Origin: Leeuwenhoekiella polynyae
GTDB taxonomy: Bacteria > Bacteroidota > Bacteroidia > Flavobacteriales > Flavobacteriaceae
Length of the DNA stretch: 64,000 bases
Reading direction: 5' to 3' (one strand)
NCBI RefSeq assembly: GCF_042683665.1
Contig: NZ_JBHUOO010000003.1
The notes under the pieces were generated by a model. That model made no database searches, was not told where the DNA came from, and saw nothing but the letters and a program-made list of their open reading frames with translations. The position numbers were made by a program, and so were the translations under genes. Each line of letters starts with the position of its first letter. Position 1 is the first letter of the stretch. This document shows, in pieces, positions 60,522-64,000 of the stretch.

Positions 60522-61709
60522 ATGAAAACCATCGAAGATTTTAATTTTGAAAATAAAAAAGCACTAATACGTGTAGACTTTAATGTTCCTTTAGATGAAA
60601 ATCACCAAGTGACAGACGCTACTCGTATTGAAGCTGCAAAACCTACAATTTTAAAAGTTTTAGAAGATGGTGGTTCTGCTATTTTAATGTCTCACTTAGG
60701 TAGACCGAAGGATAACGAACCAGAATTCTCTTTAAAGCATATCGCTGCTAAGGTTTCTGAGATCATTGGTGTTCAGGTTAAATTTGCTGAAAACTGTGTA
60801 GGCGCAACAGCTGAAAAAGCAGCTGCTGAATTAGAACCGGGAGAGATTCTTCTTTTAGAAAACCTGCGTTACCACGAGGAAGAGACAAAAGGAGATAAAG
60901 GTTTTGCTGAACAACTTTCAAAATTAGGAGATATTTATGTGAATGATGCCTTTGGTACAGCCCACCGAGCACACGCTTCTACAACCATAATCGCTCAGTT
61001 TTTTCCAGAAAATAAATGTTTCGGCTATCTTTTAGCTAAAGAAATTGAGAGTATAGATAAGGTGCTTAACGATAATGAAAAGCCGGTTTTGGCTATTTTA
61101 GGTGGAGCTAAAGTTTCTTCTAAAATCACAGTTATTGAAAATGTACTGGATAAAGTTGATGACCTGATTTTAGGTGGAGGTATGGCTTATACGTTTATCA
61201 AAGCGCAAGGAGGAAAGATAGGAAGTTCTATCTGTGAAGATGATAAACAAGAATTAGCTCTTGAAATTCTTAAAAAAGCAAAAGAGAAAAATGTAAATGT
61301 TCATTTGCCTGTAGATGTTCTTGCAGCAGACAGTTTTTCTGAATTCGCAAACACAAAAGTAGAACCTATAGACAGCATTCCTGACGGGTGGCAAGGTCTT
61401 GATGCTGGGCCAAAATCTTTAGAGAATTTTGCTCAGATTGTTGCAAACAGCAAAACAATTCTTTGGAATGGTCCTTTGGGTGTTTTTGAGATGGAACCTT
61501 TTGCAAAAGGAACAATCGCTTTAGGAAATGCAATTGCAGATGCTACTAAAAACGGAACGTTTTCTCTTGTAGGTGGTGGTGATAGTGTTGCTGCTGTAAA
61601 ACAATTTGGCTTTGAAGATAAAGTAAGTTATGTGTCTACAGGTGGTGGAGCAATGCTAGAAATGCTTGAAGGTAAAGAGCTTCCGGGTATTGCTGCTATA
61701 CGCGATTAA
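60522..61709 (+). CDS. pgk: Phosphoglycerate kinase
   Basis: The 395-residue glycolytic kinase transfers phosphate from 1,3-bisphosphoglycerate to ADP. It begins MKTIEDFNFENKKALIRVDF with the family start RVDFNVP, and has MSHLGRPKD, the ATP-site GGAKVSSKI, KTILWNGPLGVFE and TGGGAMLEMLEGKELPGIAA. It is full length with all expected blocks. It is divergent from holB with its own -7 box and about 80 nt of leader. Confidence 0.98.
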   Translation: MKTIEDFNFENKKALIRVDFNVPLDENHQVTDATRIEAAKPTILKVLEDGGSAILMSHLGRPKDNEPEFSLKHIAAKVSEIIGVQVKFAENCVGATAEKAAAELEPGEILLLENLRYHEEETKGDKGFAEQLSKLGDIYVNDAFGTAHRAHASTTIIAQFFPENKCFGYLLAKEIESIDKVLNDNEKPVLAILGGAKVSSKITVIENVLDKVDDLILGGGMAYTFIKAQGGKIGSSICEDDKQELALEILKKAKEKNVNVHLPVDVLAADSFSEFANTKVEPIDSIPDGWQGLDAGPKSLENFAQIVANSKTILWNGPLGVFEMEPFAKGTIALGNAIADATKNGTFSLVGGGDSVAAVKQFGFEDKVSYVSTGGGAMLEMLEGKELPGIAAIRD

Positions 61710-61728
61710 TTAGTATAAGCATACAGAA

Positions 61729-61736
61729 TAAATTTG
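61729..61736 (+). promoter_or_regulatory. -7 box TAAATTTG for the mltD-like gene
   Basis: A full TAnnTTTG match followed by GCG, 58 nt before the ATG at 61795. Confidence 0.5.
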
Positions 61737-61794
61737 GCGTTTTAGAATTCGATTAAAAAATACGACTTTAGCGTTTTTATCGTTGTAAAGAGGT

Positions 61795-63405
61795 ATGAAA
61801 AAACGTTATCGTCTAGGTTGTGCACTTATGCTCATGACCGCAGTGAGCTTAAATGCTCAGAAAAAATCGTCAAATCTTGAAACATATGAAGTGTCTAGAA
61901 CACTTCCTGTTGTTGATACTATAGAATTAAAAGAGAAGCTGCTTTTGAGGGAACAGGAAATTGCGAGAAGCAATACTGCCCGGAAAAAGCAGCCTTTTTT
62001 ATATAAAGAAGTGGAGTGGGATAGTACCCTTCAAAACCTGAATGATCGAAAATACGCCGCAAAGATTGATAGACTCTGGATGGAAGAGCTTACAAACGGT
62101 AGCTTATACGATTCTATCACCGCTCTCGTAGATGATACGGAGTATGAGGATGTAGATTATCCAGAACTCACGACTAAAGTGCTTAAAGAACGCTTAGCGG
62201 AGCTTGATGCACGTACTCCTTTTAATGTAGAGTACAATCCTTCTCTTGAAAACGTTATTAAAGGCTATTTAAAGCGCCATAAACCCACATTAGAGCGCTT
62301 AATGGGATTATCTCAATTCTATTTCCCGGGTTTCGAAGAAACGCTTGATAAGCACAATATGCCACTAGAATTAAAATACTTGGCTATTGTAGAATCTGCG
62401 TTAAGACCTCGCGCAAAATCTCGAGTTGGAGCTACAGGTATGTGGCAATTTATGTTCAATACCGGTAAATTATACGGTTTAGATGTTAGCTCTTATGTTG
62501 ATGAGCGTATGGACCCTATTCTTTCTACTGAAGCTGCAGCACAATATTTATCTAAGCTTTATGAGATTTTTGATGATTGGGATTTAGCATTAGCCTCTTA
62601 CAACTCAGGTCCTGGTAATGTGAGTAAAGCGATACGTCGTAGTGGTGGACGCACCAATTATTGGAATATTAGACATCATTTACCACGTGAAACAGCAGGT
62701 TATATTCCGGCATTTTTAGCCACGATGTACATATTTGAATACGCTGATGAGCATGGATATCACCCGGCTCAACCAGATGTAAATTATTTTGAGACTGATA
62801 CCATACGGGTTAAAGAAACTATTACTTTACAACAAGTTTCAGCGTATACCGGAGTTTCGTTAGATGAAATTCAGTTTTTAAACCCGGCTTATAAGTTAGA
62901 TGTGATTCCTTATCTTGAAGATAAAGAGTATTATTTACGCTTGCCTATTACTGCAATTGGACCTTTTGTAGCTAATGAAGAAAACATTTACAATACCGCC
63001 AAAAAAGAGCTTGAGCGTGATGAGAAAACACTTCCGCAGTATTTAGAAGTTCCATCAAGCGTTACCTATCGTGTACGTAGCGGTGATTATTTAGGAAAAA
63101 TAGCTTCTCGTTATGGTGTAGGTGTTTCGCAGATAAAACGATGGAACAATCTTAGATCTAATAATTTAAGAATAGGGCAGCGATTAAGCTTATACCCAAA
63201 TAAACCGGTTGCTACAAGCTCTTCTAAAGGGAGTTCAAAATCTGTAACAAGTAGTGGAGAAAAGAAATATGTAGTACAGCGTGGTGATAGCTTGTGGAAG
63301 ATCGCCCGTAAATTTCCAGGTGTAAGTGCAGAAAATCTTAAAGTTTGGAACGATATTAGTGGTACTAAACTAAAACCGGGAATGACCTTGGTTATAGCTA
63401 ACTAA
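61795..63405 (+). CDS. MltD-like lytic transglycosylase with LysM domains
   Basis: The 536-residue exported protein has a signal peptide ending SLNAQ. A lytic transglycosylase domain (about 185-325) has the catalytic Glu200 in LAIVESALRP, then GATGMWQFM and ALASYNSGPGNV. Three LysM-like regions follow: one degenerate at about 340-400 and two good ones at about 420-467 (YRVRSGDYLGKIASRYGVGV) and 488-536 (YVVQRGDSLWKIARKF). It cleaves peptidoglycan with formation of 1,6-anhydro ends. It is followed after 18 nt by a DUF4837 lipoprotein gene, a common pairing in Bacteroidota. Confidence 0.9.
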   Translation: MKKRYRLGCALMLMTAVSLNAQKKSSNLETYEVSRTLPVVDTIELKEKLLLREQEIARSNTARKKQPFLYKEVEWDSTLQNLNDRKYAAKIDRLWMEELTNGSLYDSITALVDDTEYEDVDYPELTTKVLKERLAELDARTPFNVEYNPSLENVIKGYLKRHKPTLERLMGLSQFYFPGFEETLDKHNMPLELKYLAIVESALRPRAKSRVGATGMWQFMFNTGKLYGLDVSSYVDERMDPILSTEAAAQYLSKLYEIFDDWDLALASYNSGPGNVSKAIRRSGGRTNYWNIRHHLPRETAGYIPAFLATMYIFEYADEHGYHPAQPDVNYFETDTIRVKETITLQQVSAYTGVSLDEIQFLNPAYKLDVIPYLEDKEYYLRLPITAIGPFVANEENIYNTAKKELERDEKTLPQYLEVPSSVTYRVRSGDYLGKIASRYGVGVSQIKRWNNLRSNNLRIGQRLSLYPNKPVATSSSKGSSKSVTSSGEKKYVVQRGDSLWKIARKFPGVSAENLKVWNDISGTKLKPGMTLVIAN

Positions 63406-63423
63406 CTACAATAGATTTTTATT

Positions 63424-64000
63424 ATGCAAAAATTACTTTTAGCCTTCTTTCTTTTTGCTCTCGTAGCTTGTAATGACAAACCTCAAGGCAAGATTTTATC
63501 GGCTTCTTCTGGTGGATTGAATAATCTTACAGTTGTAATGCCTAATGATTTATGGTCTGGGCAGGTAGGGGAGAATATCAGAGAAAAACTAGCAGGTCCT
63601 GTAAATGGGTTGCCTCAGGTAGAACCTATGTTTGAGATCAATCAGATGCCTAATGAGGCATTTTCTGGTTTTATGCGAAAACAACGTACATTTTTAAAAG
63701 TAGAGCAGGCAGATACTGCATCATTAGAAATTGTTCACGATGAATATGCACGTCCTCAAACGGGTATTATTCTTAAAGGACCTACCGAAGAAGACATTAT
63801 AAATCTCATCAAAAAAGATAGTGCGAAGATTGTAGATACCTATAAAGATACAGAGTTCACAGAAAAAATCAGACGTATAAGTTTATCGCTAAAAGATGAT
63901 AAACCTCTAACTGAAGCTTTTGGGATTACTATGAAGTTTCCGTCGGCGTATCGTTATGCAAAAGAAGATCCAAATTTCTACTGGATTAGAAAAGATATTC
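63424..64000 (+). CDS. DUF4837 lipoprotein, 5' part
   Basis: The reading frame runs from ATG 63424 past the right edge, giving 192 residues. It has a lipoprotein signal (LVAC) and then SSGGLNNLTVVMPNDLWSG and GPVNGLPQVEPMFEINQMP, characteristic of DUF4837. The function is unknown. It probably shares a transcript with the mltD-like gene 18 nt upstream. The C-terminal part lies outside the window. Confidence 0.8.
   Translation, partial: MQKLLLAFFLFALVACNDKPQGKILSASSGGLNNLTVVMPNDLWSGQVGENIREKLAGPVNGLPQVEPMFEINQMPNEAFSGFMRKQRTFLKVEQADTASLEIVHDEYARPQTGIILKGPTEEDIINLIKKDSAKIVDTYKDTEFTEKIRRISLSLKDDKPLTEAFGITMKFPSAYRYAKEDPNFYWIRKDI

Noticed and set aside
62679..62694. Third parS-like word TTTACCACGTGAAACA inside the mltD-like gene
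   Set aside because: It has two mismatches to TGTTnCACGTGnAACA and encodes conserved residues, so it is probably chance.
1..64000. CRISPR arrays, rRNA operons, prophage or complete IS elements
   Set aside because: I saw no regularly spaced repeat-spacer pattern, no rRNA sequence, and no intact transposase with terminal repeats.

Overview
The window is a stretch of chromosome from a member of the Bacteroidota, most likely the family Flavobacteriaceae. The evidence is a SusC/SusD pair, outer-membrane proteins with a carboxypeptidase-like N-terminal domain, many Bacteroidota lipoproteins, short AT-rich spacers, several TTG starts, and repeated matches to the Bacteroidota -7 promoter box TAnnTTTG just upstream of genes. 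I cannot name the genus from sequence alone.

Region 1 (1-13.1 kb) is a polysaccharide utilization locus (PUL). A cut GH105 gene converges on a leftward operon that reads GH2, GH130, exported FAD oxidoreductase, SusC, SusD, then a strong hairpin and a GH43 lipoprotein. A -7 box at 13092-13099 probably drives it. SusC/D would bind and import oligosaccharides that the glycosidases trim. No regulator of the locus is visible.

Region 2 (13.1-16.7 kb) is decayed accessory DNA. It holds two direct copies of the C-terminal end of a tyrosine recombinase, both broken, flanking a CPBP membrane protease gene. It also has a tandem 11-bp repeat, a DUF2254 membrane protein and a scrap of an IS3-type transposase. 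It ends at the 3' end of a CAU-anticodon tRNA gene.

Region 3 (16.7-64 kb) is mostly core chromosome. It carries methylmalonyl-CoA epimerase, RbfA, a LolC/E-like permease, DusB, a TonB-type receptor, LepA, an exported Gfo/Idh/MocA oxidoreductase, a Na+/H+ antiporter, an MBL hydrolase, an exported S8-M1-M1 peptidase cluster, RnpA, an S41 protease, RNase R, tRNA-Cys, FolB, GlnRS, a small envelope-stress operon (YtxH, holin-like, 80-aa partner), an SPFH protein, GltX, DUF4175, YbeY, MnmG, a methyltransferase, an OmpH-like lipoprotein, DNA polymerase III delta', Pgk, an MltD-like transglycosylase and a cut DUF4837 lipoprotein.

The most interesting signals lie between the genes. Two parS-like 16-mers in inverted orientation bracket mnmG exactly. 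A palindrome plus ATTTAAAT recurs in the leaders of three unlinked genes (mce, dusB, elaA-like). A repeat of about 105 bp, with a hairpin that shows a compensatory base change, precedes a DUF2807 gene and glnS. An AT-rich intergenic region of about 1.1 kb carries DnaA-box-like words and an unannotated 34-residue membrane peptide gene with its own promoter box and terminator. No complete, clearly new multi-gene system was found.
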